39,339 nucleotides of DNA from Bacillus altitudinis 41KF2b. Lineage in GTDB: Bacteria > Bacillota > Bacilli > Bacillales > Bacillaceae. The position numbers and the translations under genes were made by a program. Positions 32,226 to 39,302 of the stretch are shown here, piece by piece. Under the pieces are notes generated by a model. It ran no database searches. It saw nothing but the letters and a program-made list of their open reading frames with translations, and had not been told where the DNA came from. Each line of letters opens with the position of its first letter. Position 1 is the stretch's first letter. Location: positions 1 to 39,339 of the forward strand of contig NZ_ASJC01000018.1 of assembly GCF_000691145.1 (NCBI RefSeq), in the 5' to 3' direction.

Positions 32226-32267
32226 TGAACAGACCACCAACCTTTCATTCCATTATGTCTATCATAC

Positions 32268-32299
32268 CTGAAACGCGCACACAGCACACTCAGATGTTT
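32268..32299. repeat. 32-bp direct repeat, left copy
   Basis: It matches 33042-33073 at 30 of 32 positions (CTGAAACG, two differing bases, then CACACAGCACACTCAGATGTTT split over two blocks). A GACCACC motif lies upstream of both copies (32232 and 33021). The two copies frame the orphan gene at 32472-32903. Confidence 0.85.
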
Positions 32300-32352
32300 G
32301 GTTCTTTTTGGTGTCATGGCGTAGATCTTACCCTTCTCAGATGATTTAATAA

Positions 32353-32392
32353 TAAAAAAGATTGTAGAAAAACATGAGTTTCTCTACAATCT
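32353..32392 (-). terminator. Terminator of the orphan gene
   Basis: AGATTGTAGA (32359-32368) pairs with TCTACAATCT (32383-32392). On the minus strand the stem is followed by TTTTTT. It lies 80 bases past the stop codon of the leftward gene. Confidence 0.82.
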
Positions 32393-32471
32393 CAATGTAA
32401 ATAATAAAAAGTTTCACATTTTTAGATTTCTAGATAAACAATCCTTTTAGATTGTTGTCCGAAATCAAATC

Positions 32472-32903
32472 TCATGTACCTTCAATCCGGATTATATTTG
32501 GTGCCTCTGAATTGTAATCGAGGTAATGTGTGCAATTCCAAAAAGTGTTCAATTCATAGTTATCGCCCGATTCGTCTTTAAAATAGTAATCATAATGCTC
32601 AGTATTAGTGATGATCAGGCGGTATTTGAATATTTTACGAGGGCTATGATATGGATTTCGATCATATAAAGCATATTCTGTAATGGCTGCTGTTTGCTTT
32701 ACTTCATTACTAGTTTTTTGAACCGCTGAGTTTTTTACAGGCCAATTTACAGAAATACTAAAAGGTTTCTTATTTGAAACCCGATTTTGCGTTTCATCAT
32801 CTAAAGGCTCATCTTCCACATAGCCAACTCGATATATTCCTCCGTTTTCATTTTCATATTCTTTCCAAATGATATTCTGCTCATTGTCATTTGTATCAGT
32901 CAT
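32472..32903 (-). CDS. Hypothetical protein, orphan
   Basis: A 143-residue protein I do not recognise. It is hydrophilic, with no signal peptide or membrane segment. It is rich in Asn, Tyr, Asp and Glu ('MTDTNDNEQNIIWKEYENENGGIYRVGYVEDEP', 'YDRNPYHSPRKIFKYRLIITNTEHYDYYFKDESGDNYELNTFWNCTHYLDY'), which suggests a small beta-rich soluble domain. The ATG at 32915 is also possible but lies only one base from aaagg; 32903 has it about 11 bases upstream. Its AT-rich codons and its position between two direct repeats, with its own terminator, suggest that it was acquired. Confidence 0.65.
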   Translation of the reverse strand: MTDTNDNEQNIIWKEYENENGGIYRVGYVEDEPLDDETQNRVSNKKPFSISVNWPVKNSAVQKTSNEVKQTAAITEYALYDRNPYHSPRKIFKYRLIITNTEHYDYYFKDESGDNYELNTFWNCTHYLDYNSEAPNIIRIEGT

Positions 32904-33041
32904 TATTCTTTTCATCCTTTCTTATATTTCTATTAATAAGATTTCCATAGCAACTTATTAATATTCGTGGTAGTTCAAATACGAACAGTAAACATGTATT
33001 CACGAATACATCGATCTGACGACCACCCTTTCGTCTAATCA

Positions 33042-33073
33042 CTGAAACGTCCACACAGCACACTCAGATGTTT
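33042..33073. repeat. 32-bp direct repeat, right copy
   Basis: The second copy of the repeat at 32268-32299. Its 3' end (GATGTTT) supplies the -35 element of the sigma-B-like promoter of the CsbD-family gene. Confidence 0.85.
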
Positions 33074-33094
33074 TGTCATGTGCAAAAAGGCTAA
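33070..33094 (+). promoter_or_regulatory. Sigma-B-like promoter of the csbD-family gene
   Basis: GTTTTG (33070-33075), 13 bases, GGCTAA (33089-33094) resembles the sigma-B consensus GTTTAA-N13..15-GGGWAW. CsbD is a known sigma-B general-stress gene in B. subtilis, so a match here is expected. The start codon is 31 bases downstream. Confidence 0.6.
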
Positions 33095-33125
33095 ATAAAC
33101 AGTATCAAACGTGGAGGTGGAACAA

Positions 33126-33311
33126 ATGAGTGAACAAAATGGACATATGGATAAAGCGAAAGGAAAAACAAAACAAGTCAAAGGTCAATTGAAAGAAAAA
33201 CTTGGCGAAGCGACAGATCATGAAAACCTGAAAGCAGAAGGAAAGAAAGATCAAGTAAAAGGAAAGCTTCAAGATAAAAAAGGTGACGTGAAAAATAAGC
33301 TGAATCAGTAG
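33126..33311 (+). CDS. CsbD-family stress protein
   Basis: A 61-residue, very charged protein of the CsbD family: 'KAKGKTKQVKGQLKEKLGEATDHENLKAEGKKDQVKGKLQDKKGDVKNKLNQ', an amphipathic Lys/Glu repeat predicted to be helical or disordered. CsbD-type proteins accumulate under sigma-B control during general stress; the molecular role is unknown. The start ATG 33126 follows ggaggtgg. A sigma-B-like promoter lies immediately upstream. Confidence 0.9.
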   Translation: MSEQNGHMDKAKGKTKQVKGQLKEKLGEATDHENLKAEGKKDQVKGKLQDKKGDVKNKLNQ

Positions 33312-33464
33312 TTTGCGCATACTTACAAGTACTCGCCCCATGTATCCATCATCCCATTCCTTTCATCAATAAAATGAATAGGTGTGTGAAAAGAATTGAT
33401 TATAAATTCTCGCTTCCGTCATGTAGACTTTAAATAGAAGACATGAACAAGGGAGATGGATGAC

Positions 33465-34127
33465 TTGGAGCAAGTATGGGGGAAAGTTGACGAGTATATC
33501 AAAGACAAATTGATGGCTAAAGATGACGTATTGGAGCAAACTCTTATCAAGAATAAGCAGGCCGGATTACCAGAAATAGATGTGTCGCCGGCCCAAGGGA
33601 AACTGCTTTATTTGTTAGCAAAAACCAAGGGTGCAAAGCGCATTTTAGAAATCGGTACACTTGGCGGTTATAGTACCATTTGGCTTGCCCGTGCACTTGA
33701 AGCGGATGGAGAACTCATGACATTAGAGGCTGTCAGACATCATGCAGAAACCGCACAGCAAAACATAGACAGAGCAGGCCTAGCAGAACGTGTCACCATT
33801 TTACAAGGAAAAGCGTTAGATACTTTATCTCAGTTAAAAGAGCAGGATACGCTTCCGTTCGATTTGATTTTCATTGATGCAGACAAACCAAACAACCCGA
33901 AATATTTGAAGTGGGCGTTACATTTCTCAAAAAAGGGAACAGTCATTATTGCAGACAATGTGGTCAGAAATGGAGCAGTTCTTCATGCCTCTGATCAAGA
34001 TGAGCGAGTGAAGGGAACGCGTGAATTTTTCGATTTACTCAAACAAGAGTCGAGAATTGAAGCAACCGCTATTCAAACTGTTGGCGAAAAAGGCTATGAC
34101 GGCTTTATATACGGTATCGTAAAATGA
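33465..34127 (+). CDS. Class I SAM-dependent O-methyltransferase
   Basis: A 220-residue member of the caffeoyl-CoA O-methyltransferase-like family (Methyltransf_3; similar to B. subtilis YrrM), which methylates catechol-type hydroxyls or RNA depending on subfamily. SAM-binding 'ILEIGTLGGYSTIWLARAL', acidic 'TLEAVRHHAETAQ', and metal/catalytic 'DLIFIDADKPNNPKYLKWAL' with 'IIADNVVRNGAV' are all present. The TTG at 33465 is 9 bases after aagggag; the ATG at 33456 directly abuts that site and is less likely. It is a single gene ending at a perfect terminator. Confidence 0.92.
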   Translation: MEQVWGKVDEYIKDKLMAKDDVLEQTLIKNKQAGLPEIDVSPAQGKLLYLLAKTKGAKRILEIGTLGGYSTIWLARALEADGELMTLEAVRHHAETAQQNIDRAGLAERVTILQGKALDTLSQLKEQDTLPFDLIFIDADKPNNPKYLKWALHFSKKGTVIIADNVVRNGAVLHASDQDERVKGTREFFDLLKQESRIEATAIQTVGEKGYDGFIYGIVK

Positions 34128-34128
34128 C

Positions 34129-34164
34129 AAAAAGCTTAACCGCATCCGGTTAAGCTTTTTCTTT
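34129..34164. terminator. Bidirectional terminator between methyltransferase and azlD
   Basis: AAGCTTAACCG (34132-34142) pairs with CGGTTAAGCTT (34147-34157) over CATC, with A and T runs on the two sides. Confidence 0.92.
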
Positions 34165-34484
34165 TAGAAAAGCCATCTAGCTGTGCCCATCAGCATGACG
34201 CCTACTAGAACGGTGAGGGACAAGCTTTTTGTCCAAATAGCGATTAACACAGTTGGAACCAAGACAGCAAGGTACATCCAGTGAATGGTGACGCCTGCTG
34301 TAGTATGTATGAAAAGATGCTCTGCAATCAAAGCGGTAAATATACAAATGGGGATAAACGATAACCATTTGAGCACCACTTCTGGCATCTGGATACTCCT
34401 TACAAATAAAAATGGAACGACTCTTGGGATGATGGTCACAATCATACAGCCAAGAATGAGCCATAACATAAAACCACTAATCAT
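34164..34484 (-). CDS. azlD: AzlD-family membrane subunit of branched-chain amino acid export
   Basis: A 106-residue protein with four transmembrane helices, matching AzlD: 'LILGCMIVTIIPRVVPFLFVRSIQMPEVVLKWLSFIPICIFTALIAEHLF', with the conserved T-x-x-x-R-x-x-P-F and W-L-x-x-I-P. AzlC and AzlD together form an exporter of branched-chain amino acids and toxic analogues such as 4-azaleucine. It overlaps azlC by 4 bases. No azlB-type Lrp regulator or brnQ lies beside it, unlike the B. subtilis azlBCD-brnQ locus, so this may be a paralogous pair. Confidence 0.9.
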   Translation of the reverse strand: MISGFMLWLILGCMIVTIIPRVVPFLFVRSIQMPEVVLKWLSFIPICIFTALIAEHLFIHTTAGVTIHWMYLAVLVPTVLIAIWTKSLSLTVLVGVMLMGTARWLF

Positions 34485-35206
34485 TTATCTGTCACCACCC
34501 CAATAGTGGCAACAAGCACAGTTGCCAACAAAACAGCCACGTGTGAAGGAACAAAATGAAGCAGCACAAACATCGCAACAAACATATATAAAACAAGTGA
34601 CAAGCGATGGGTGAGCTTATTTTTTGGCACCGTCTGTAAAGAAAGAATGAGCAGCGCAGCAAACATCGCGGATAGGGCAAAATCAAGACCAAGCGCCTCT
34701 GGATTTGAAATCCAGTGTCCGAATATTCCGCCAAGTGTACATGCAGCAATCCAGCATAAATAAGCTGTAATATTCAGTCCATGCATCCATCTGTTATTCA
34801 ATTTTCCTTGCTGTGCTAATTTATTCATCGCTACGCCAAAGGATTCATCAGTAAGCAGAAGACCAAACCCGATGTTCTGCTTTACAGAGTAGCGTGTAAA
34901 ATGGGGGGCAAGCGTAAGGCTGAGTAACAAATGCCGTAAATTGACAATGAACGTGGTGAAAATAATAGCGGAAAGGGGGCTTCCTGTCACAAGTAATGCA
35001 CAGATGATAAACTGTGAAGCGCCAGCATAAATAAAGATAGAGAGCAGCGCGATTTCCCATATACTTAACTGCGAACTAATGCCAACAATTCCAAAGGCAA
35101 ACCCAATGCTCATATAACCAAGCAAGGTTGGCACACAATCTTTTATTCCCTCAAGAAACGGTTCGTTTCCGGCAGTGGGAATGTGTTTCCTAGCTTCAAC
35201 ATCCAA
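34481..35206 (-). CDS. azlC: AzlC-family branched-chain amino acid exporter
   Basis: A 241-residue integral membrane protein: 'EGIKDCVPTLLGYMSIGFAFGIVGISSQLSIWEIALLSIFIYAGASQFIICALLV', then 'TTFIVNLRHLLLSLTLAPHF', 'LLLTDESFGVAMNKL'. These are the AzlC signatures (Y-A-G-x-S-Q, N-x-R-H, T-D-E). It starts with TTG 9 bases after aaaggag and overlaps azlD at its end. Transcription starts in the 254-base gap shared with the EamA leader; no operator is obvious on this side. Confidence 0.92.
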   Translation of the reverse strand: MDVEARKHIPTAGNEPFLEGIKDCVPTLLGYMSIGFAFGIVGISSQLSIWEIALLSIFIYAGASQFIICALLVTGSPLSAIIFTTFIVNLRHLLLSLTLAPHFTRYSVKQNIGFGLLLTDESFGVAMNKLAQQGKLNNRWMHGLNITAYLCWIAACTLGGIFGHWISNPEALGLDFALSAMFAALLILSLQTVPKNKLTHRLSLVLYMFVAMFVLLHFVPSHVAVLLATVLVATIGVVTDK

Positions 35207-35325
35207 AGAACTCTACTCCTTTTCTGTGTAAACATCAATTGTTTTACTTACTATAAGAAAACGAATTCATCATGTCAATCCTATTGAACTTCTATTATAT
35301 GAAGAAACATGGCGATAAAAAAGGA

Positions 35326-35354
35326 TTGAAGTGAACCAGATTTTGTTATAAAGT
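35326..35354 (+). promoter_or_regulatory. Promoter of the EamA exporter transcript
   Basis: TTGAAG (35326-35331), 17-bp spacer, TAAAGT (35349-35354), with start expected near 35361. This places the leader ORF's ribosome binding site about 15 bases and the leader ATG about 27 bases into the transcript. Confidence 0.5.
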
Positions 35355-35387
35355 AATCAGAAAATAAAAACAATTGGGGTGACTGAT

Positions 35388-35441
35388 ATGCAATGGAAGC
35401 CTTTATTTGAACATGATGTACCAAATCACCTCCGTCCATAA
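35388..35441 (+). CDS. Putative leader peptide of the EamA exporter
   Basis: A 17-codon ORF, MQWKPLFEHDVPNHLRP, with its own ribosome binding site ggggtga (35376-35382) 5 bases upstream. Codons 14-16 contain the segment CCTCCGT (35429-35435), which can pair with ACGGAG downstream (35441-35446). The stop codon overlaps the first base of that partner. Ribosome stalling within the ORF would change the pairing of the leader RNA (see the regulatory entry). It resembles no leader peptide that I can name. Confidence 0.6.
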   Translation: MQWKPLFEHDVPNHLRP

Positions 35442-35497
35442 CGGAGAGTGATCTCCGTTTGTGGATATCGCAGTGAATATATCCAGTAACGGAGGGG
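35429..35497 (+). promoter_or_regulatory. Four-segment RNA switch that sequesters the exporter's ribosome binding site
   Basis: Four mutually complementary segments: A CCTCCGT (35429-35435), B ACGGAGA (35441-35447), C TCTCCGTT (35452-35459), D AACGGAGG (35488-35495). A pairs with B (5-base loop), B with C (7 bp, GTGA loop), and C with D, the last extended by GGATAT/ATATCC (35463-35468 with 35479-35484). D is the ribosome binding site of the exporter. So A:B plus C:D hides the site, and B:C frees it. This is the logic of erm-type translational attenuation. Confidence 0.7.
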
Positions 35498-35502
35498 AAA
35501 AA

Positions 35503-36378
35503 ATGAATGAAAAATATATAGGAGCCCTTTACTTAGCGTTAGCTGCTAGTATTTGGGGCGGTATGTATGTAGTGGTCAAAGTAACAGTTGCGGTGGTCCC
35601 GCCACTTGAGCTTGTCTGGATGAGATATGCAATAGCTGGAGTCGTTCTTGTGTTCACGATTTGGCGTTTGGGTTACTCTTTTCGATTAGACAAAAAGGAT
35701 ATCCCGCTGATTGTGGCGATTGGATTGATTGGCAACTTTCTTTCGATCGTGACCCAAGAAATTGGCACAATGTATACGTCTGCACAAATGGGTGCCGTCA
35801 TCACATCGGCCACACCTGCTTTTATGGTGCTTTTCGCTTTCTTTCTATTAAAAGAATCTTTCACAATGAGAAAGTGTGTCTCCATTCTGCTTGCTACAGT
35901 AGGTGTGCTGACGATGATTGGGCCTGTCGCTGTTCAAACGGATGAGTTTGTTGGCGGTCTTTCACTGGTTATTGCTGCATTAACATGGGCGCTCATGTCT
36001 GTTCTTTTGAAACGAGTTCCAGGAAAGTATCCTCAAGTAGTGACGACAACATATGCGATCATTGTGGCCTTTATCGTATTAACACCACCTGTCTTGTTTC
36101 GTTTGCCTCATCTTGATGTGCAGCAAATGGCAAGACCGGAAATATGGGGCGGCATTCTGTATCTAGGTATCATCTCAACGGCCCTTGCTTTCTTTTTGTG
36201 GAATAGAGGGCTTCAACTGATGGACGCTTCAAGCGGTGGTCTTTTTTTCTTCTTTCAACCAATCGTTGGCACGGTCCTTGGATGGATGCTTCTAGGTGAA
36301 GAGATGGGCTTACGTTCGTTTGTTGGGATTTTGTGTATTTTCGCAGGTGTATATACTGTCCTGCGTCAGAGAGAGTAA
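35503..36378 (+). CDS. EamA/DMT-family transporter
   Basis: A 291-residue drug/metabolite transporter with ten predicted helices in two EamA repeats. The first begins 'LYLALAASIWGGMYVVVKVTVAVVPPLELVWMRYAIAGVVLV', the second 'GGLSLVIAALTWALMSVLLKRVP'. 'ISTALAFFLWNRGLQLMDASSGGLFFFFQPIVGTVLGWMLLGEEM' is the typical EamA end. Members export amino acids, nucleosides or drugs; the substrate is unknown. The ATG at 35503 follows acggagggg at 5 bases; the GTG at 35461 is rejected. Its ribosome binding site lies in a stem that a leader ORF could open. An MccF-like gene follows. Confidence 0.9.
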   Translation: MNEKYIGALYLALAASIWGGMYVVVKVTVAVVPPLELVWMRYAIAGVVLVFTIWRLGYSFRLDKKDIPLIVAIGLIGNFLSIVTQEIGTMYTSAQMGAVITSATPAFMVLFAFFLLKESFTMRKCVSILLATVGVLTMIGPVAVQTDEFVGGLSLVIAALTWALMSVLLKRVPGKYPQVVTTTYAIIVAFIVLTPPVLFRLPHLDVQQMARPEIWGGILYLGIISTALAFFLWNRGLQLMDASSGGLFFFFQPIVGTVLGWMLLGEEMGLRSFVGILCIFAGVYTVLRQRE

Positions 36379-36384
36379 GACGAG

Positions 36385-36413
36385 ATTCCCCTTGGAGAAG
36401 GGGAATTTTATTT
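36385..36413 (+). terminator. Terminator after the EamA gene
   Basis: ATTCCCCTT (36385-36393) pairs with AAGGGGAAT (36398-36406) over GGAG, followed by TTTATTT. It would separate most EamA transcripts from the next gene, with read-through possible. Confidence 0.82.
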
Positions 36414-36457
36414 ACAAAGAATAGATGAGAGATTCATAGAATGTGAAGGTGAGCAGG

Positions 36458-37477
36458 ATGATCCAGTATCCGCATTTGAAAAAGGGACAAACAATTGGTG
36501 TGACAGCACCATCCTCAGGTGTACAACCCTCTTTGCATGAGATGTTTCAACTTTCTTGTGATCGGATGAAAAAAAGAGGCTATGAAGTCATATGTGGAGA
36601 GACAGTATGGCAGCAGGAAAAAGCGAAATCAGCCCCTGCAATCAAGCGAGCAAATGAGTTACAGCGGATGATGACTTGTCATGAGATTGACCACATCATC
36701 CCGCCATGGGGCGGACAGCTGCTTATTGAAGTGTTAGAGCATCTTGATTTCTCAGAGATGCAAAAAAAGTGGATTCTTGGTTACTCGGATACAAGTCTCC
36801 TTCTATTAGCTTTGACATTAAACACAGGCATTGCAACAGCGCATGGACCGAACCTTGTGGATCTTCAGGGGGAAGAGCTTGATCAGGTGACGGCTATGTG
36901 GGAACAAATACTTTCCACTCCAGAGAAAAAGGACGTTACTCAATTTTCTTCTGATATGTATCAAAAGGAATGGCAGTATGACCATCCAAGCATCCATGTC
37001 TTTCATTTAACCGAACCAACCGCATGGCGTATTGTTGATCACTTAGAGACGACGATGAAGGGAAGACTGATGGGTGGCTGTATTGATGTGATCCGGCACT
37101 TAGCTGGCACGCCTTTTGGAGATGTCAATGCTTTTCAAGAAACATACCTGAAAGGTGAACCCATTCTATGGTATTTTGAAAACTGTGAATTAAATGCTGC
37201 GAGTATGAAGAGGTCTCTTGTTCAATTAAAACTAGCAGGCTGGTTTGATTATTGCTCTGGCATCATGTTTGGCAGGAGTGCAGTGGACACTCCTGTGGAA
37301 GGATATGAATATACGGATCTATATGAAGAATTGCATAAGGAATTACAAATACCGATTGTTTACGATATTGATTGTGGACACGTACCGCCTCAAATGACCC
37401 TCATTAACGGAGCATATGCGGAGGTGCAGTTGCAACAAGAAGGTAAAGCCGTGCTGAAGCAGACATTTTTGCCATGA
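36458..37477 (+). CDS. S66-family peptidase, LD-carboxypeptidase/MccF-like
   Basis: A 339-residue cytoplasmic serine peptidase of family S66. 'PHLKKGQTIGVTAPSSGV' is the N-terminal hallmark, the nucleophile Ser lies in 'ILGYSDTSLLL', Glu in 'ILWYFENCELNAASMKR' and His in 'DIDCGHVPPQMTLINGA', giving the Ser-Glu-His triad. S66 includes LdcA, which trims murein peptides, and MccF, which cleaves the amide of processed microcin C and gives self-immunity. The length and 'FENCE' segment fit the MccF-like branch better. Its place behind an EamA exporter suggests joint resistance to a peptide-nucleotide or similar compound; this is inferred. The start ATG follows aaggtgag. Confidence 0.9.
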   Translation: MIQYPHLKKGQTIGVTAPSSGVQPSLHEMFQLSCDRMKKRGYEVICGETVWQQEKAKSAPAIKRANELQRMMTCHEIDHIIPPWGGQLLIEVLEHLDFSEMQKKWILGYSDTSLLLLALTLNTGIATAHGPNLVDLQGEELDQVTAMWEQILSTPEKKDVTQFSSDMYQKEWQYDHPSIHVFHLTEPTAWRIVDHLETTMKGRLMGGCIDVIRHLAGTPFGDVNAFQETYLKGEPILWYFENCELNAASMKRSLVQLKLAGWFDYCSGIMFGRSAVDTPVEGYEYTDLYEELHKELQIPIVYDIDCGHVPPQMTLINGAYAEVQLQQEGKAVLKQTFLP

Positions 37478-37504
37478 AAAAAGGAAAGGGCGACCCCTTT
37501 CCTT
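37477..37504 (-). terminator. gltP terminator
   Basis: AAGGAAAGGG (37481-37490) pairs with CCCTTTCCTT (37495-37504) over a 4-base loop, and on the minus strand a T run follows. It sits 12 bases past the gltP stop codon and directly after the convergent peptidase stop. Confidence 0.88.
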
Positions 37505-37515
37505 CATAAATAACA

Positions 37516-38769
37516 TTACATTCCTTTTGTTTCTTCACCTGCTTTTGGAACTTCCCATGCAGACTCTCGGAATACTTTTTCCCATTTAGAAACGACAATA
37601 CAGGCAACCGCATGTCCAGGAACATTCACGCCTGTTCGAGCCATATCCATAATCCGGTCAACCCCGGCGATAATAGCGACACCTTCTGCTGGCAGACCTA
37701 CTGCATGAGCTGTTGCCAAAAGAACGACAAGTGACCCAGACGGGACAGCTGCAATGCCTTTGCTTGTTAAAACAAGGACAAGCATCATGAGGAGCTGCTG
37801 TGATAAACTCATATCGACACCAAACGCTTGTGCAAGAAACACACAGGAAACCGATAAATATAAACTTGAACCATCGCAATTAAGAGAAAGACCTGACGGG
37901 ATGACGAAGGAAACGATTCTTTTTGGACAGCCGTATTTCTCCATCCGTGACATGAGCTGTGGAAGAACAGTTTCTGTACTTGTAGTAGAAAAGGCAACCA
38001 AAAACAAATCCCAAATCATTTTCAACACTTCGAAGTAGTTAAAACGGAAGATCAGTGCGACAAGAGGGAACAAAACAAATAGAATAATAAACAATCCTAA
38101 GAAGACAGTGCCAACAAGTTTCATCATAGGAATTAGTAAAACAATGCCGTATTGTCCGACAGAAGCTGCCATTAATGCTAAAACTCCAATAGGAGCTGTC
38201 ACCATGACCATTTGTGTGAGCTTAAACATAATTTGTGCTACTGATTCAAAGAAGGTAAGGACAGGAGCGGAAGCCTTCCCAATGCCGCTTGCGGCTACAC
38301 CGAATAAAATAGCGAAGAAAATCACTGCTAGTAAATCATTCTGAGCCATGACATCGATGATATTGGTTGGAATGATGTCTAAAACCATCTGTTTAAAATC
38401 GACGACCTTTTGAGTATAACCATCGAGTTCCCCAATATCTTTCTTAGCTAATTGAGAGAAATCGAGTCCAACGCCTGGCTTTAACACGTTGGCCAATAAA
38501 AGTCCGATTCCAAGAACGATGGTCGTAATGACCTCAAACCAAATGATTGTCTTTAATCCGAGACTGCCCATTTTCTTCATTCCACCGCTGCCAGCTGCGC
38601 CGATGACAATCGTAGAGAAAACAATAGGGACTACAATCATTTTAATCAATCGGATAAAGCCATCCCCAATGGGCCGCAGTGCCATTCCGAAATCAGGGAA
38701 GAAGTGGCCGATAAGAGCTCCTATCACCAAAGCGATCATGATTTGAAAAGCGACAAACTTTTTCATCAT
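37516..38769 (-). CDS. gltP: Proton/glutamate symporter GltP
   Basis: A 417-residue dicarboxylate/amino acid:cation symporter (DAACS) that imports glutamate and aspartate with protons. Family signatures: '[18 protein letters not shown]', '[14 protein letters not shown]' (serine-rich re-entrant loop HP1), '[17 protein letters not shown]' (TM7, with N-C-D-G-S for ion/substrate binding), '[18 protein letters not shown]' (HP2), '[17 protein letters not shown]' (TM8, with D and R for carboxylate and amine). It matches B. subtilis GltP very closely as I recall. aaaggaggt precedes the paired ATG codons at 38769 and 38766. A 3-codon ORF with a perfect ribosome binding site lies about 60 bases upstream. 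Confidence 0.95.
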   Translation of the reverse strand: MMKKFVAFQIMIALVIGALIGHFFPDFGMALRPIGDGFIRLIKMIVVPIVFSTIVIGAAGSGGMKKMGSLGLKTIIWFEVITTIVLGIGLLLANVLKPGVGLDFSQLAKKDIGELDGYTQKVVDFKQMVLDIIPTNIIDVMAQNDLLAVIFFAILFGVAASGIGKASAPVLTFFESVAQIMFKLTQMVMVTAPIGVLALMAASVGQYGIVLLIPMMKLVGTVFLGLFIILFVLFPLVALIFRFNYFEVLKMIWDLFLVAFSTTSTETVLPQLMSRMEKYGCPKRIVSFVIPSGLSLNCDGSSLYLSVSCVFLAQAFGVDMSLSQQLLMMLVLVLTSKGIAAVPSGSLVVLLATAHAVGLPAEGVAIIAGVDRIMDMARTGVNVPGHAVACIVVSKWEKVFRESAWEVPKAGEETKGM

Positions 38770-38827
38770 CTCCTACCTCCTTTAAATGCATGGAAAAAAA
38801 TTAAGAATTTTCCAATAAATAAAAATT

Positions 38828-38854
38828 CTAGGTGACCATGTTTTGTCCTCCTTT
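38828..38854 (-). other. Three-codon ORF with consensus ribosome binding site upstream of gltP
   Basis: On the minus strand AAAGGAGG (38854-38847) is followed 7 bases later by ATG-GTC-ACC-TAG (38839-38828), encoding Met-Val-Thr. A weak hairpin (GGAAAA/TTTTCC, about 38813-38792) lies between this and the gltP ribosome binding site. It could be a minimal regulatory ORF or chance. The rest of 38870-38985 is AT-rich and shows no gene. Confidence 0.4.
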
Positions 38855-38985
38855 GGATTTAGAAAGATTTTATTTAAGAATCATTAGAATTATGAAGAAA
38901 GAAATGAAATTAGGGCGATTGAAACTCTATTTATCTAACAAAAGAGCACTTCTTAAAAAACATGAAACTTTTTTAGAAAAATGTA

Positions 38986-39117
38986 TTGACCCTTTTGTGT
39001 GATCCATGGTATATTTTTGTTCGTCGCTGATGACGCATCTGAAACACTGATGCTCAGACAGATACGACAAACAAACTTCAAAAAGATGTTGACTTAATAA
39101 AAACGATATGTTAAGAT
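38986..39117 (+). promoter_or_regulatory. Tandem promoters of the tRNA/rRNA unit
   Basis: P1: TTGACC (38986-38991), 18-bp spacer, TATATT (39010-39015). P2: TTGACT (39089-39094), 17-bp spacer, TAAGAT (39112-39117), 19 bases before the first tRNA. Two strong promoters in series are the usual arrangement of Bacillus rrn operons. Confidence 0.75.
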
Positions 39118-39136
39118 AATTAAGTCGCCTGATTAA

Positions 39137-39213
39137 GCGCCCGTAGCTCAATTGGATAGAGCGTTTGACTACGGATCAAAAGGTTAGGGGTTCGACTCCT
39201 CTCGGGCGCGCCA
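39137..39213 (+). tRNA. tRNA-Arg (anticodon ACG)
   Basis: A 77-base cloverleaf with encoded CCA. Acceptor GCGCCCG pairs with CGGGCGC, D stem GCTC/GAGC, anticodon stem TTTGA/TCAAA around loop CTACGGA (anticodon ACG, read as ICG), T loop TTCGACT, discriminator G. It reads CGU, CGC and CGA codons after A34 is modified to inosine. Confidence 0.97.
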
Positions 39214-39228
39214 ATAACATTTAACCAC

Positions 39229-39302
39229 GCGGGTGTAGTTTAGTGGTAAAACCTCAGCCTTCCAAGCTGATGTCGTGAGTTCGATTCTCATCACCCGCTC
39301 CA
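39229..39302 (+). tRNA. tRNA-Gly (anticodon TCC)
   Basis: A 74-base cloverleaf with encoded CCA. Acceptor GCGGGTG pairs with CACCCGC (one G-C pair per position), the anticodon loop is CTTCCAA (anticodon TCC), T loop TTCGATT, discriminator T. It starts 15 bases after tRNA-Arg in the same transcript. Confidence 0.97.

Noticed and set aside
34285..34506. Open frames antisense to azlC/azlD, gltP and the pump genes
   Set aside because: These are shadows of hydrophobic coding sequence on the opposite strand, with no ribosome binding sites or recognisable domains.
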